Part shown: piece by piece, positions 20,816 to 33,090 of the stretch
Numbering within the stretch: the stretch's first letter is position 1
Layout: the number at the start of each line of letters is the position of its first letter
Source of the DNA: Brasenia schreberi
Lineage: Eukaryota > Streptophyta > Magnoliopsida > Nymphaeales > Cabombaceae
DNA length: 64,000 nucleotides
Direction of reading: 5' to 3'
Assembly: GCA_036023115.1 (NCBI GenBank)
Contig: JAYKKT010000037.1
Span: 620,001 to 684,000, forward strand
Translations under genes and position numbers: made by a program
Notes under the pieces: generated by a model
What the model saw: only the letters and a program-made list of their open reading frames with translations
What the model was told of the DNA's origin: nothing
Databases searched by the model: none

Positions 20816-23686
20816 AAGTCAAAATCCAATCCAAGTGAAGTGTCGAGCCAAGGCTCACGCGCATCAAGTTCTCACTCTAGGAGGATTTTCAAAAACAAAA
20901 TAAAACTAGATGAAATCGAGGACTTGAGAAGGGAGTTTGAGGCCAAAATCGATGCTCTCAGCCAAGAGGCTGAAGTAGGCGATTCATGTTCATCAAACGG
21001 TGAACAAAGGCCTAAAAAGAAATCAGAAAAACCTCGCAAGCAAAAAGAGGCCTCCGTAATGGAAGGCAACCAATACCACGAGTCCTTCACACAAAAGGAC
21101 CGTAAAGCCCTACAGCAGTTGCTAAAAGGGCAGAATAAAGAGAAAAGAAGCTACGCCCTGTCTGATTTCCTTCCTATGGATTACGAAACAGAGAGTGACG
21201 ATGACTTACCGAACTTCCATCGGTATGATGGCATGGGAGACCCTAGGTCTCACTTGTAGCTTTTCTCACGTCGAGCCCATAAGAAGAAAAAGGACTCGAT
21301 GAAATGGGTGTATTGGTTCCCTCTATCCCTTAAAGGCACAGCTGCCAAATGGCTGGCTTCCTACGACTTAAGCCAGTTCGCTACTTTTGAAGAGTTAGCG
21401 AACTGTTTCATGCAAAGATTTGCACACAACGTAGAAGTCACGCCAACCCTGAATACCTTAAGGGATACAAAGCAAGGCATGAACGAAGACGTACATGCCT
21501 TCATTATAAGATGGAGGTCGCTTTTGGGCCAAGTGCGAGAGCCCATATCCGAAGGATGCGTAGTAATGCTCATCCTGGATAATTTCAAAAGCGAGTTAAA
21601 AACCCTTCTCTCGCTCCATGAGATTTCAACTTTCCATAAGTTGATCAAAAAGGCCTCCCTTTTCGAAACCAACTTATGAAAAGGGACATACGACCACTTA
21701 TGGAAAGGAAGTGCCATTCCAAAAATCCGTTTGGAAAAGCCCATCGCATATGGGCTGCCCACGACGGACAAAGGGGCAAAACCCCATAAAATCGCCAATG
21801 TCCGGGTGGATCCAGGCATGGCGGGCACTTCCAAAAATTTTGAAAAATTAGAAAATAAGAGAGAACGCAATTTTCAAAAACCGGTTGAAAAACGGGAGTA
21901 TACTCCGCTGGGGCAACCTGTGTCGGAGGTCCTAGACCTCTTACTTGCCCAGGGCATGATCGAACTCCCTAAAATCCCCGAAGGAGTCACATCCAAGGGG
22001 GGGTATTTAAACCGATTTTGTAAGTATCATCGGCTCAAAGGCCATGATACCAAACGCTGCTTCTCTCTTTTAAATAAAATTGAGAACTTGATAGCAGAAG
22101 GCCGGCTCCAGGTCACTGCAGAACCTGAGCCACCTCAAGCTATCTTCAAGGAACCCTTTCCCAAACACGCCAATGGCAGTGGGAAAGGAAAGGAGGTATG
22201 TACCCTCACCATTTCCAAGGAACTAGCGCAAAAACCAGAAGCTGGTCGACCTACTTGTGCGCCCATCCTTGTACTATACAAGAGCCCCGCCCAAGTCGTC
22301 ATTCGGGGACCACCAAAAGTGGAAACCCCGATAAAACCAGTTTTGAAAATCCAAGGTTCTCCTCAGCTCATCCTTAGAGCCAAGTCTAGCGCGAACCCTA
22401 GGCTGGTCGTGGGGGAAGTCACTAGATCTGGGAGGATCTATCAACCCCCGCACCTTCAAGGTGCTCAAAAGGTGGTCAGTGTGCCTGGCCCCTCAAAAGC
22501 ATGTATCCCTAGTGGTCTGCCAAAAGCAGATAAGGACAAAATCATCCTAAATCCTTATGATTTCGAAAACCACCTTTCAAAGATTCCTATTCACATGTCT
22601 ATCCTAGAGCTTATAAAAACCTCGCCTAGGCATAGACTTGTATTAGAGAAAATTCTAGAAAGGGCCAAGGTTGATTCGAACATAAGTCCGGAATCCTTGT
22701 CTGCCCAAGTGGCTTTATTAGGAGCAAAATCGCCCATCACCTTTTCGGAAGATGATGTAGATAGACCCTACGAAACCCATAACCAGGCCCTGCATATCGA
22801 GGTGGTTCTAAACAACCACTCTCTGGACAGGTGCCTAGTCGATGGTGGAGGAGGGCTCAACATCCTTCCACTTCATGTGGTGTACAAAATCGGAGTCACC
22901 TTGACTTCAGTAAACCCAAGCCCCATCGTTATCACTGGATACGATGGGAATGCGTCTAGACCTTTAGGATCCGTCGAACTCCCAATGGAAACGGGAGGGA
23001 TCGAACACACGGGGGTGTTCCATGTCTTGGACATCCACCCCCATTATAACCTGTTGTTGGGAAGGCCCTGGATACACAGTTTGTGCGCTGTGCCATCCAC
23101 CTTCCACAGGTGTGTTAAGATCCCTTTTAGGGACCAGGTCGTAGTGATCCTAGGTGAGAGTCACCCACAGCTTCAGGGGATCATAAACTCCCCTTGTTTA
23201 TCAAGCTCTCAGGCCCATGAGGCTAACCTGGGGCAAATCATGGTTGAGCCACCTCGGCTCGTGTTGAACAACCCTGGGAAGGTTGTATGTGTGAAGGGGC
23301 CGCCCAAAGCAGGCCCCCTCCCGACTCTAATCCTCCTAGGAAAACCCAAGTGTTCCCTATTTCCAAAACCCCTGGACAAAAGGCCATACGAGCCTAATAT
23401 GGACGATAGCATGTTCTAGGACCACGACTTGTATCCCATCTTTTCAAAAAACAAAAGGTCGTGGAACATGTTATTGAACATGGGCTACACGCCCTACAAG
23501 AGTCTAGGGGCACAAAACCAGGGTCTCCTAGAGCCCATCCTTCCTAGGGCCAACCCAAGCCGATATGGGATCGGCTATACTCACCGAATACCGCCGGAGC
23601 CACCCCCTGTGACCACCTGGGTCAAGGGTGCCCCGGAGCCTGTCTTAGAAGAAACCTATGGTTTAGACCTCCTATTCCGAGTCTAA
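20816..23686 (+). pseudogene. gag-protease of element 3
   Basis: Same domain order as in element 2: coiled-coil-like N-terminus, gag domain, zinc knuckle, linker, protease with DGG at the active site. The start ATG has become AAG (20816-20818). Stops lie at 21257-21259 (TAG for CAG), 21677-21679 (TGA for CGA, the same codon as in element 2) and 23417-23419 (TAG for CAG). The terminal TAA at 23684-23686 is the conserved gag-pro/pol stop. The frame from 21731 to 23419 (562 codons) spans knuckle and protease. The premature stops fit C-to-T change. Confidence 0.9.
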
Positions 23687-26600
23687 CCCGTAGTGTTTTC
23701 CCTTTGTAGGTATGACGGAAGATCCCTTTTTCTAAAAATACCAAAAACATTTGAAAAACTTAAAATCAAAAAAATTGAAAAACAAGAAAAACCAAAAACA
23801 ATGGAAAAATAAAAACTCGAAAAAAGAGTGCTTTGTATAGTTCCCAAAGTTCTTGTTTTACAAAAGCCAAAAAAAATCGAAAATTTGGAAAATACCAAAA
23901 AGATTTTGTACATAGCTGCTCCTGGTAAGACTTTGGCAAAAGAAAAGGATTTCGAAAGAAACGTCGTCTGCATAGCCAGACCAAAAATTTCGAAATCACT
24001 TGAAAATCCAAGTACAAAACCAGGTTATTTTGAAAACCACGCATCAAGTTCCCTCGGGTCTATAGCCCACGAGAATGATCAAAGCCCAGAAGTGGATCCC
24101 CTTGAGGAAGATCCTACTTCTGAGCTCCCCGAATTTCATAGAATTCTCGAGTTTGAAAGACCTTCCCAAGCAGTAGGAGGAGATTTCATAGAGGTGAACC
24201 TAGGGGATGATTCCAATCCCAAAACCATCAAAATAGGCGCATGCTTGCATGAAACTGAAAAGTTAGCATTCATTGCATTTCTACAAACCTATTTAGATGT
24301 GTTTGCATGGACGTATTAAGACATGCCGGGCATAGATCCCAGCATTGTCGAGCATCGTCTTCCCTTAGATGCAGGTGGAAAACCCATAAAGTAGAAGCTT
24401 AGGAAAATACACCCGAATGTACACACGCAAGTCAAAGAGGGTTTAGAAGATCTGCTAAAAGCCGGATTTATAAAACCCATTGCGTATTCTGATTGGTTAT
24501 CAAATATCGTTGTAGTTCGAAAAACCAATGGGAAAATTCGAATATGCATCGATTTCAGAAACCTGAATAAAGCCACTCCAAAGGATAATTATCCTTTACC
24601 AAACATAGATTTGATAGTCGATAGTACTGCAAATCATGAAATGTTTTCATTCATGGATGGCTATTCAGGCTATAATCAAATCAAACTAAGTCCACGAGAT
24701 CAGGGTAAGACCACCTTAACAACCCCATGGGGCACGTACTGCTATACAGTCATGCCCTTTGGTTTGAAAAATGCCGGCGCAACATACCAACGAGCCATGA
24801 ACACGATCTTCCATGATGAAATTCATGAGCTTGTAGAAGTGTATGTAGATGATCTCTTGGCGAAATCCAAAACTCGATGCACCCATATCGAATGTTTACA
24901 AAAGATTTTCGAAAGGCTTAGGCTTTACAAAGTAAAGCTAAACCCTCAAAAATGTGTGTTCGGGGTAGAATCAGGGAAGCTTCTAGGCTTTATGGTGAGC
25001 CAAAGGGGAATAGAAGTCGACCCCTCTAAGTGTCGAGCCATCATAGACATGGCTCCACCCTCCAATCTCACCCAAATCCGTAGCCTCCAGGGTCGGTTAC
25101 AATCCGTGCGCCGATTCATATCGAATCTGGCAACTAGATGCGAACCCTTCAACAAACTGTTGAGGAAGGGTACGAAATTCTTATGGGATGACGAATGCCA
25201 AAAGTCCTTCGAGAGACTGAAGGCATACTTGGTTAATCCCCCCGTTTTGAATCCTCCAAAACAAGGAAAACCGCTTTTATTATACATCTCCGTGCATGTA
25301 AACGCTTTAGGAGCCCTGTTGGCTCAATACGAGGATGACACTCATAAGGAGTATGCCATCTACTATATTTCGAAAACTCTCTTGGCTTATGAACGAAATT
25401 ATCAAGCCATGGAGAAGATGTGCTTGGCCCTAGTCTGGGCCTACCAGAAGTTCAGACACTATTTCCAAGATCATGAGATCTGGATAGTGTCCAAGCTTGA
25501 TCCAATCAAGCACTTGTTCGAAAAACCCATTCTCACGGGTAGATTGGGCAAATGGCAACTCCTTCTAATGGAGTATGACCTAAAATACCATCACCAGATC
25601 TCCATTAAGGGGCAAGCCCTAGCAGATTACGTGGCTGAATTCCCCTTAGAGGACTCATATCCCACTCTTGTCGAAATGCCTGATGAAGGCATATTGCAAA
25701 ACCATTTTCAAAACCACATTTTGGCAAATTCTTTCGAAAACCAAGTGTGGAAGATGCACTTCGATGGGGCACGAAACCAACGAGGGGCTGGTGCCGGGAT
25801 CATCCTAATCTCCCCTGAAAAGGGCGAGATTCCCATAGCAGTCCGCTTAGATTTCGAATGTTCCAACAACGTAGCTGAGTATGAAGCTCTCATACAAGGC
25901 TTAAGGATTTCGAAAACTCTAGGGGCATCATGCATCGAGGTCTTTGGAGATTCGCTCCTTGTCACAAACCAAGTTTTAAAAATTTGGCAAGTACGTAATG
26001 AGAAACTACTTCCATATCACGAGTTGGCCACTCGATTGGTCCAAACCTTCCAGTCGTGCAAGCTCACACACGTAGGAAGAGAGGACAATGGCATCGCCGA
26101 TGCCCTCTCCTCCTTGGGTTCAGCCCTGAAGGTCGATCCCATTTCAGGGACCAGATCTTTGGAAATATGGCATGCGCCCCATCCATCCACACACGACTTG
26201 GATATTTGCCAAAACAACCCAGAGTCTATTGAAAAACCCTGGTTCTATGACATAAAACAATTTTTAGAAAATGGGGGATTTACCGAGGATGCCACATCCA
26301 AAGATAAGGCATTCATTCGTAAGATTTCGACCCGATACACCATTCTGGGTGGGGTCTTATACAGAAAGAGTTTTACCGGCATTCTGCTTAGGTGTATCGA
26401 CCTAGAGGAGGCTAGGATGGTAATGCATGAGTTCCACGATGGAGAATGTGGAGGTCATGTTAATGCCAACATGATGGCAATGAAAATACTTAGAGGGGGC
26501 TATTTTTGGTCCACCCTGAAAAAGGATTGTCACGATCATGTTAGGAAGTGTCATCCGTGTCAAGTGCATGGGCACGCCATTCATATCCCTTCATCTGCAT

Positions 26601-27487
26601 TGCATTCCGTAGTCAGCCCCTGGCCATTTACCATGTGGGCGTTTGACATTGTAGGCCCAATATTTCCAAAGGCCTCGAATGGGCATCGTTTTATTTTAGC
26701 AGCCACGGAGTATTTCTCCAAGTGGGTGGAAGCCATTTCCCTAACAAATGTAATGGGGCAACATGTGGTGGCTTTCATCCGGAGGAATATCTTGGCTCGA
26801 TTTGGGGTTCCACGAGACCTTGTGTCTGATAATGGTACCCCATTCAAGAATGAGCGGATGGTTAAGTTGTGCAACACGTATGGCATAACTCACCACTTCT
26901 CCTCGCCCTACTACCCTCAAGGCAACGGCCAAGCCGAAGCCACAAACAAGACTCTCATTAGTATTATTGAGAAAACCTTAGAGAAGGGTAGGACGTGGCA
27001 CGAGAAGCTGGATGAAGCCTTATGGGCTTATAGGACTTCCATCCGGACTGCCACGAATGCCACACCATTCGAGTTGGTCTATGGCACAAATGCCATTCTT
27101 CCCATTCATACTCAACTGCATGCATTTCATACATCCATAGCACTCGACCTCCCCCTAGAGACGCTTCAGCATGCTAGGATGGCCGAACTAGATTTGCTAG
27201 ATGAGAGGCGACTCCTTGCCATGGATCATGCTCGCGCATACCGGCAAAGGATAGCCCGACATTATAGCAAACACATGAGACCTCGCCACTTTGAAGTGGG
27301 AGATCTGGTCTTAAAAACCATCCACCATCGTGGCCCACACCCCCTAGGCAAGTGGCGCCCCAACTGGGATGGACCCTATGTTGTACGAGCAACCACTACG
27401 AACAATTCGTATTGGTTGATCGATGTAGAAGGTAGGAATTTAGCAGATCCTATCAATATTCAATACTTAAAGAAGTATCATGTGTAG
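23687..27487 (+). pseudogene. pol of element 3 (best-preserved RT-RNase H-RNase H-integrase)
   Basis: Stops at 23810-23812 (TAA), 24317-24319 (TAA) and 24392-24394 (TAG, shared with element 2) break the linker and the start of RT. From 24611 there are 958 open codons. In that numbering: RT with the FMDGYSGYNQI Asp near residue 16 and YVDD at 78-81; a first RNase H (~220-345) lacking its first catalytic Asp; a second, archaeal-type RNase H with D385, E423, D447 and D497; integrase zinc site H609, H616, C647, C650 and triad D679, D740, E776; then a GPY-type tail ending LKKYHV. The dual RNase H is the hallmark of Tat elements. Confidence 0.93.
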
Positions 27488-28663
27488 GATCTGGATTAAA
27501 TTCCAGTTTTTCGAAACTTTTATGGGGATAGCTACCCTGAGACATGTGAATAAGGTGCAAAGGCGAACTCGTGTGACCCTAAGTGAGAGAATTCACACTT
27601 GTTAAAGAGTGGAGTTTTCAAAATCATGGTTACATTTCAAAATCCTTCATCTTATAAAGAAAGGCCTAGTTCAACATAGCAAGATACTTGCAAGTAGTAC
27701 GTGCTATTTCTAAATAGGCTGATCTGGAATGGATCGAGTGTAGGCTTGGGATAAGTCCTCCCCTCTTCTCTTCTCCTTCCAAAAGGAAAATAAAGGCCCA
27801 AATCAAAAGGGAATTTCCCATTTAAAATCTCTTTCCAAAAGAAAGAAACCAGACTTCAAAAAGAGATGTCGATTCTCTTATGAAAAGGAGGGATTAAAGA
27901 AAAAATACTCCCAAAGGGAGACCCTCTATGAAAAAAGAAAAAAAAGAGGCCAAAAAGCTCAAAAAGAGCAGTTTTCCGCCTTCTATGCCTCAAACCACGG
28001 GACGCTTCAGAAGGGACCGTGGTATCTCTTTCCCATCCCTGGCTTATCCCAAGCTAAAGCATGGTTCATTTCGAGGAATCCTAAAGTAAAAATAGGATTT
28101 ACTTACTTGAATTTCATCTTGTTTGAGAATTCGATGTTTCGAGTAAGGCGTAGGAATTTAAAATGAAGCTTGTTTTCTTATAAAACCTCCGCTAGATAAG
28201 CGAGTGTTAGGACTCAAACAAGGGCAAGCACGAAGAGCTCGAGATCCTTAGGATCGAGGCTCAAGACAGTTGTCCCTTTTGTAAATAGCTTTTGTAAATA
28301 AGTTTTGAAAAGTCGAACATTGAACAGCATAGGATTTGCTCACTTGGAGCAATAGACCTTGTAAGTCTCTAGAGTTCGACCACATCTCTGGTCTCTAGGA
28401 GGTCGCCACTCTTGGCACCACACCCATGTCATTTGCATTCCACGCATGGTACTTGCATGAACATGATCCCATTTAGGACCAGATTCCATAAGTACAACCC
28501 TTTGGCGTGATATCTCCTCCTACCAGAGTTTGTAAATTGAGATTTTGCTAAAAATGGGACGATCCCATATTCTTCGTGGGTAGATCTAGGGAGATATTAA
28601 AAGGGGTGTTTGTCATCTTTGCCCTTATCCAAATCGATTTGGACAAGGCCAAAGAGGGGCATC
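27488..28663 (+). other. 3' non-coding spacer of element 3
   Basis: Same structure as the other spacers. A 2-bp insertion near 28386 destroys an antisense frame that is open in elements 1 and 2. The polypurine tract is at 28651-28659. Confidence 0.8.
28651..28659 (+). promoter_or_regulatory. Polypurine tract of element 3
   Basis: aaagagggg, 4 bp before LTR4. Confidence 0.75.
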
Positions 28664-29896
28664 TGTAAACACCCCGAAATCCCACGAATTCCTTAAAACA
28701 AACCTGGTTTTGTACAAGCAGCCCCAAAGGGCCATTTTGAGTCTGGAAACCCAGGAGCCTTCCAGACAACCCTGTACATACGTTTTAAACTCTGTATTTC
28801 AAAAACATACATTATAGCTTTTAAAATCTTTTTAAAAACATGTTTTGAAACCCTGAAGTGGCTTGGCCTGATCAAGACAGGACCAGGAGAGCTAAGAAGA
28901 GCCCGGAACCGGAGCACACGACGAGCCCGGCACAGCAACTCTTGTATCTGATTCACACCCCAGGATCTCGAACGTCCAAGACCCTATTCTTATCAAAATA
29001 GCATTTGAAGTCATCTCCGGAAGGCAGAAACGGAGGCGGACGACTATGTTGGCGAAGACCCAACGCAGACGGAGTACTGATGCTGTCAGGCCCCGCACGA
29101 ATCGTCCGTTTCGAACCGAGCTCGAAGGAGTCAGAGTTCAGTTTGGATTGGATCTGGACCATATATATCCAGATTCCAATCCAAACCCATATGTGGACTT
29201 GGACTTGGATTTGGATCCAGAGATCCAATCCAATATCCATATCCATGGCCCACATCACCTTCTCATAAATGGAGGTGGGGCCCACTTGAAATTCACGTGG
29301 GATATTGGGCATGAGAGAGAGTGGGGATGGAAAATATCAAGAGTGTTGTATTAAGCTTGACTTGTGTGTCAAGTTTGGGTTTAATCATGTGGGTTAGCCT
29401 AATTGAGTGGGTTTAAGTTTGTAATTAGCTAAAACCTAACCTAGGGCTGCACCAACATGAGGTGGTCAAGGTCTATGGGCCATGCTAAGGGAGCTCCTTC
29501 ACCCAAACCTAACCCAAAATGCCTAATCCTAGCCTAAACCCCTAATCCACCCCTAATCTGTACCTAATCACCTAACCCACTTCCCTAATCCCAGCCTAAT
29601 CCCAACCTAATCACCTAACCCACTTCCCTAATCCTTCCCTAAACCTATATTAATTTCCCTAATCCTAGCCTAAACCTAGCCTAATCACCTAACCTAGCTC
29701 ACTAAACCTCACCCTAAAACCCAACCACCTAACCTAGCCCTAAACCCCTAAACCACTCCTAGCCCACAATCTACCCAAACCCCTAGTTTTAAAATATGTG
29801 GCCCAACCCTTTCCAGCCCACCTTATCTACATACCACCCTACCTAAACCACCTAACCACTACCCCAAGCCCAGCCCTAACCGACCTACCCATCCCC

Positions 29897-29904
29897 TATT
29901 TAAA
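29897..29904 (+). promoter_or_regulatory. TATA box of LTR4
   Basis: TATTTAAA in the same context as LTR1 and LTR3. Confidence 0.6.
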
Positions 29905-31049
29905 CCCCTCCCCTTTGGGGGCGGGTTTTGCAAGTAGAAGGCCCTCACCTCAGCCCAGCCGGCTCCACTCTCCACCTGCCCGCCTGCTCCACTCTCCACC
30001 TGCTCCACTCTCCAACTGCTCCACCAACTCTACCTGCACCGCCACCTTCCCTCTTCCATCCACCACCATTCCCCAGCCGGACGCCACCACCTTCACCCAA
30101 TCGAACCAGCCGAGCTCCCATCCACACCCGTCTTCTCCTCGCCTTCCACCGCCTCTCCCCATTCGGTAAGTACCCTGCACCTTACCTAGCTTCTTCTCTA
30201 CTCCCTCTCCACTCCCAGCCACCCACTATACCATCACCTTACCTACCCAACAGCCCCTCGCCGCCACCACTCCCACTCGGCCAAACCTTAGCCGCCCCAA
30301 CCGTTTGCCCCTACCTAACTCACCTCAACTATACCCGGCCACCCTATTAGATTTCCTAAGACTTGCCCGTGACACTCCCTTAAACCTACTATTCTCACTA
30401 TCACCTAGCCCCATCCCCTAACTAGCTACCTTCCCATACTCCAGCCTTAATCACCCTAGCAGCCCGCCACCACCACATCTTCCTAGTCGGCCACTCCAAC
30501 CGACTATTCCTTCATTCGGCCAGTCATCACCCTTCCCCTAGGTGTCCCATTCGGCCTTCCCACAAACTCCCCTTTAGGTCCACTTTCCCTAAACACTCGA
30601 CTCCTCTAGTGACCCTAAACACTCACTTGGTCCAGCCCCTTTAACCCCCCCACCTCGAGGCGACATCCACTTGCAACCGACCACCTTTGAGGCGCCTATC
30701 CCGCGCCCCACTTACAGCCGGACAACACCTTTGGTCACCTATCCTCGCAGAGCTCCCGTTTGCAGCCCAAGGCGAAGGTCAAGCCCACGCTCAAGCAAGG
30801 CCTCTACGGACCAGCTACCCGTAAGTGCCTAAACTTGGTCTTTAGTTGTATACTTGCTTGAGATTCAATTTGATATGGGGTTGTAATAACGGAGCATAGA
30901 CTCCCCCCGCTTATAATAACGTGGCTTGGCACAACCACACACGTGCACTCTCTTAGTCGTGCACGATTTTGAACACACACGGGCCTAATCAGCCCCTAAT
31001 ACATAAGTGTACATATATACTTTCATTTTCGAAGGGTTTTGTTTAAGTT

Positions 31050-31468
31050 GGGTGCGTTGTCTTTCAATTCAAGCACTCTCACACACATTGAGCTTTAGCT
31101 CTTATTTGAAAGACCCAAGTAAGGGCCGACCTATACTATTTGGGTTTCATTTCATGTCGTGTGAGTAAGTCTTTCAATTCAAGCACTCTCACACACATTG
31201 AGCCTTCGCTCTTATTCCCAAGACCTTAGTAAAGGCCTTATTGCAGTTATATTTGGGTTTCATTTATGTCGTGTGTGTAGTACTTCAATTCAAGCACTTT
31301 CACACACATTGAGCCTTCGCTCTTACTCCCCAAGACCTTAGTCAAGGCCATACTGCAATTTATATTTGGGTTTAATTTCATGTCGTGTGTGTAAGTCTTT
31401 CAATTCAAGCACGCACCCACATTGAGCCTTCGCTCTTATTTGCAAGACCCAAGTAAGGGCTCATATAC
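31050..31468 (+). repeat. U5 tandem repeat, 4 units of ~110 bp (LTR4)
   Basis: Four units, followed by five 14-bp units near 31486-31556. Confidence 0.9.
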
Positions 31469-31861
31469 ATAATCTATATACATATCTCCCTTCGGTTATT
31501 TCCCTTCGGTTATTTCCCTTCGGTTATTTCCCTTCTGTTATTTCCCTTCAGTATTGTCTTTACATTTCGGGTTTTCCCTTTGGAGTAGCGTGAGTTTGCA
31601 TTGCATCTACGCCATACCACGAGGTAGGACGCATATTACATCGAAGCAAGCCCCGCTCGAATTCGCCCATGTAGTGGAGTGTTCATAACACACAAACTAG
31701 GTGGCTCGAAAAGGGATAAAAGAAAAGACTTAGGCACGTGCAAATCCACGTGATCTAAAATATGCAATCGCATCTTAAAAACCCGAAATAGACACCTCGA
31801 ACCGCTTCGTAGACTTTCTCTCCAAAAAAACTCGATTTTTTGCAAAGCGTACAGACTGACC

Positions 31862-31980
31862 CTTGTGCATCGGTGCAAGAAGGTCTGCGACGACAAGAGC
31901 TTACTTGCTGACAGTCGCCATGTTTAGAAGTCAGTGTTAAAAATATCTTCGCTAGCTTAAGTAAGCTAGCTGGCACGCCC
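31862..31980 (+). other. U5 hairpin pair and PBS-like decamer (LTR4)
   Basis: Stem-loop 1 is 31862-31879 (CTTGT/GCAAG, pairing kept by a G-U wobble). Stem-loop 2 is 31951-31970, perfect. The decamer TGGCACGCCC is at 31971-31980. Confidence 0.6.
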
Positions 31981-32068
31981 TGTTTGCATACATAGGCCTT
32001 AGACACACGAGAGGATCCGCTCCAAGCCCTGAAAGAGGCGAAGAGGCGGGGATTTTCGCGCATCTACA

Positions 32069-32958
32069 AGTTGCAATTCAATTTGGGTTGTTACATTCAA
32101 GTCGTGTGAGTTTGTCATTTAAATTTCATACTTATACACACGTACATTAAGCCATTCCACTCTTAAGCTAAAGTATATATTTCCATTCGGGTATTTACTT
32201 TAGTGATAGCTGTGTGAGTTGTCATTTAAATTTCACACGAGAAGCACACAAAAGCACTCGAGCCTTTCTGCTCTCCACTCTCACACACATTTTGAGCCTT
32301 TGTTGCTCATAGGATATAACATACTTATATATTTTTCAGTTGTGTGAGTTTACTTCACGTCGAATTGCATTTCCCTTTGTGTGGATTTACATTAAGTCGT
32401 GTGAGTTGCTTTACATTTCGGGTATTTACATTAAACTGCATGAGTTGCACTTCAATTTCGGGTATTTACATTAAGTTGTGTGAGTTTATTTCAATTCGAG
32501 CCTAGCTCACATCATCATCTCAAAACCCAAAAATATTTGTACATCTTTGCATTCGTTAGCTTTTAAAAGCGCCCCTAATCTACGTACAAACCACATTGAA
32601 AATAGGCCACTTGTGCACACACATATCCGGCCTAAAAAGCTAAAACTCAAAGACTTAGGTACATCCAAAGTCGTAATAAAACTTGTAAACTAGGCATACA
32701 TCGAGTTTTTTAAACACTGATCTTGCAAAGCTTTGTAAAAATGAAGTTTTAAGCATTTAAACTGACCCTTGAGCGCTGGTTCAAGAAGGTTTAAACGAAA
32801 AGATCCCGCTTCCCTACAATTGCCAAAAGAAGTCAGGATATTTTCAAAACCTTCGCTAGCTTAAGCAAGCTAGCTGGCATGCCCTTAGAAATGACGTAGG
32901 CATGAAAAGGTTCATTTTCGGTCTCAAGAACTAGGAGTGAGAATTTTCTTTGTTTACA
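32069..32958 (+). repeat. Family-B 5' LTR remnant
   Basis: It holds the U5 part of the LTR and ends in TTTACA just before a PBS. Matching sequence lies in the 3' LTR at about 55299-56302. The left half is not present because LTR4 sits at the break. It has repeated GTGTGAGTTG and ATTTACATT motifs instead of the ordered 110-bp units of family A. Confidence 0.8.
32768..32884 (+). other. U5 hairpin pair and PBS-like decamer (family-B 5' LTR)
   Basis: Stem-loop 1 is 32768-32785 (CTTGA/TCAAG; family A has CTTGC/GCAAG). Stem-loop 2 is 32855-32874 (GCTAGCTT/AAGCTAGC). The decamer is TGGCATGCCC. Confidence 0.6.
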
Positions 32959-32961
32959 GTT

Positions 32962-32979
32962 TGGCACGCCTGGTGGGAC
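32962..32979 (+). promoter_or_regulatory. Primer-binding site of family-B element
   Basis: TGGCACGCCTGGTGGGAC differs from the family-A PBS by one base and lies 3 bp after the LTR end, so the two families probably use the same primer tRNA. Confidence 0.75.
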
Positions 32980-33090
32980 TGGGGGCTTAAAACTTTGATA
33001 AAACAAGCAAAGCTCTGCAAAAATTTTCCAAAAGTGTTTAAAATTTTCGCCTAAATTGCATTTGTAGGATTTCAAACTTTTTGTTGAGTC

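Larger units (their letters stand above)
17253..32068 (+). mobile_element. Element 3: LTR3 - internal 3 - LTR4 (family A)
   Basis: 14.8 kb with matching LTRs, PBS, gag-pro, pol, spacer and polypurine tract. The right flank is agttg (32069-32073) inside a family-B LTR. The left flank expected for a simple insertion is absent because LTR3 continues into element 2. Pol from 24611 is one long open frame, but gag-pro and the start of pol carry several stops. Confidence 0.9.
28664..32068 (+). repeat. LTR4 (3' LTR of element 3)
   Basis: 3405 bp, TGTAAACACC to GCATCTACA, very close to LTR1 and LTR3. It ends inside a family-B LTR; the base after it starts agttgcaattc, which also occurs inside the other family-B LTR near 55299. 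Splice-donor-like site near 30166. Confidence 0.93.
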
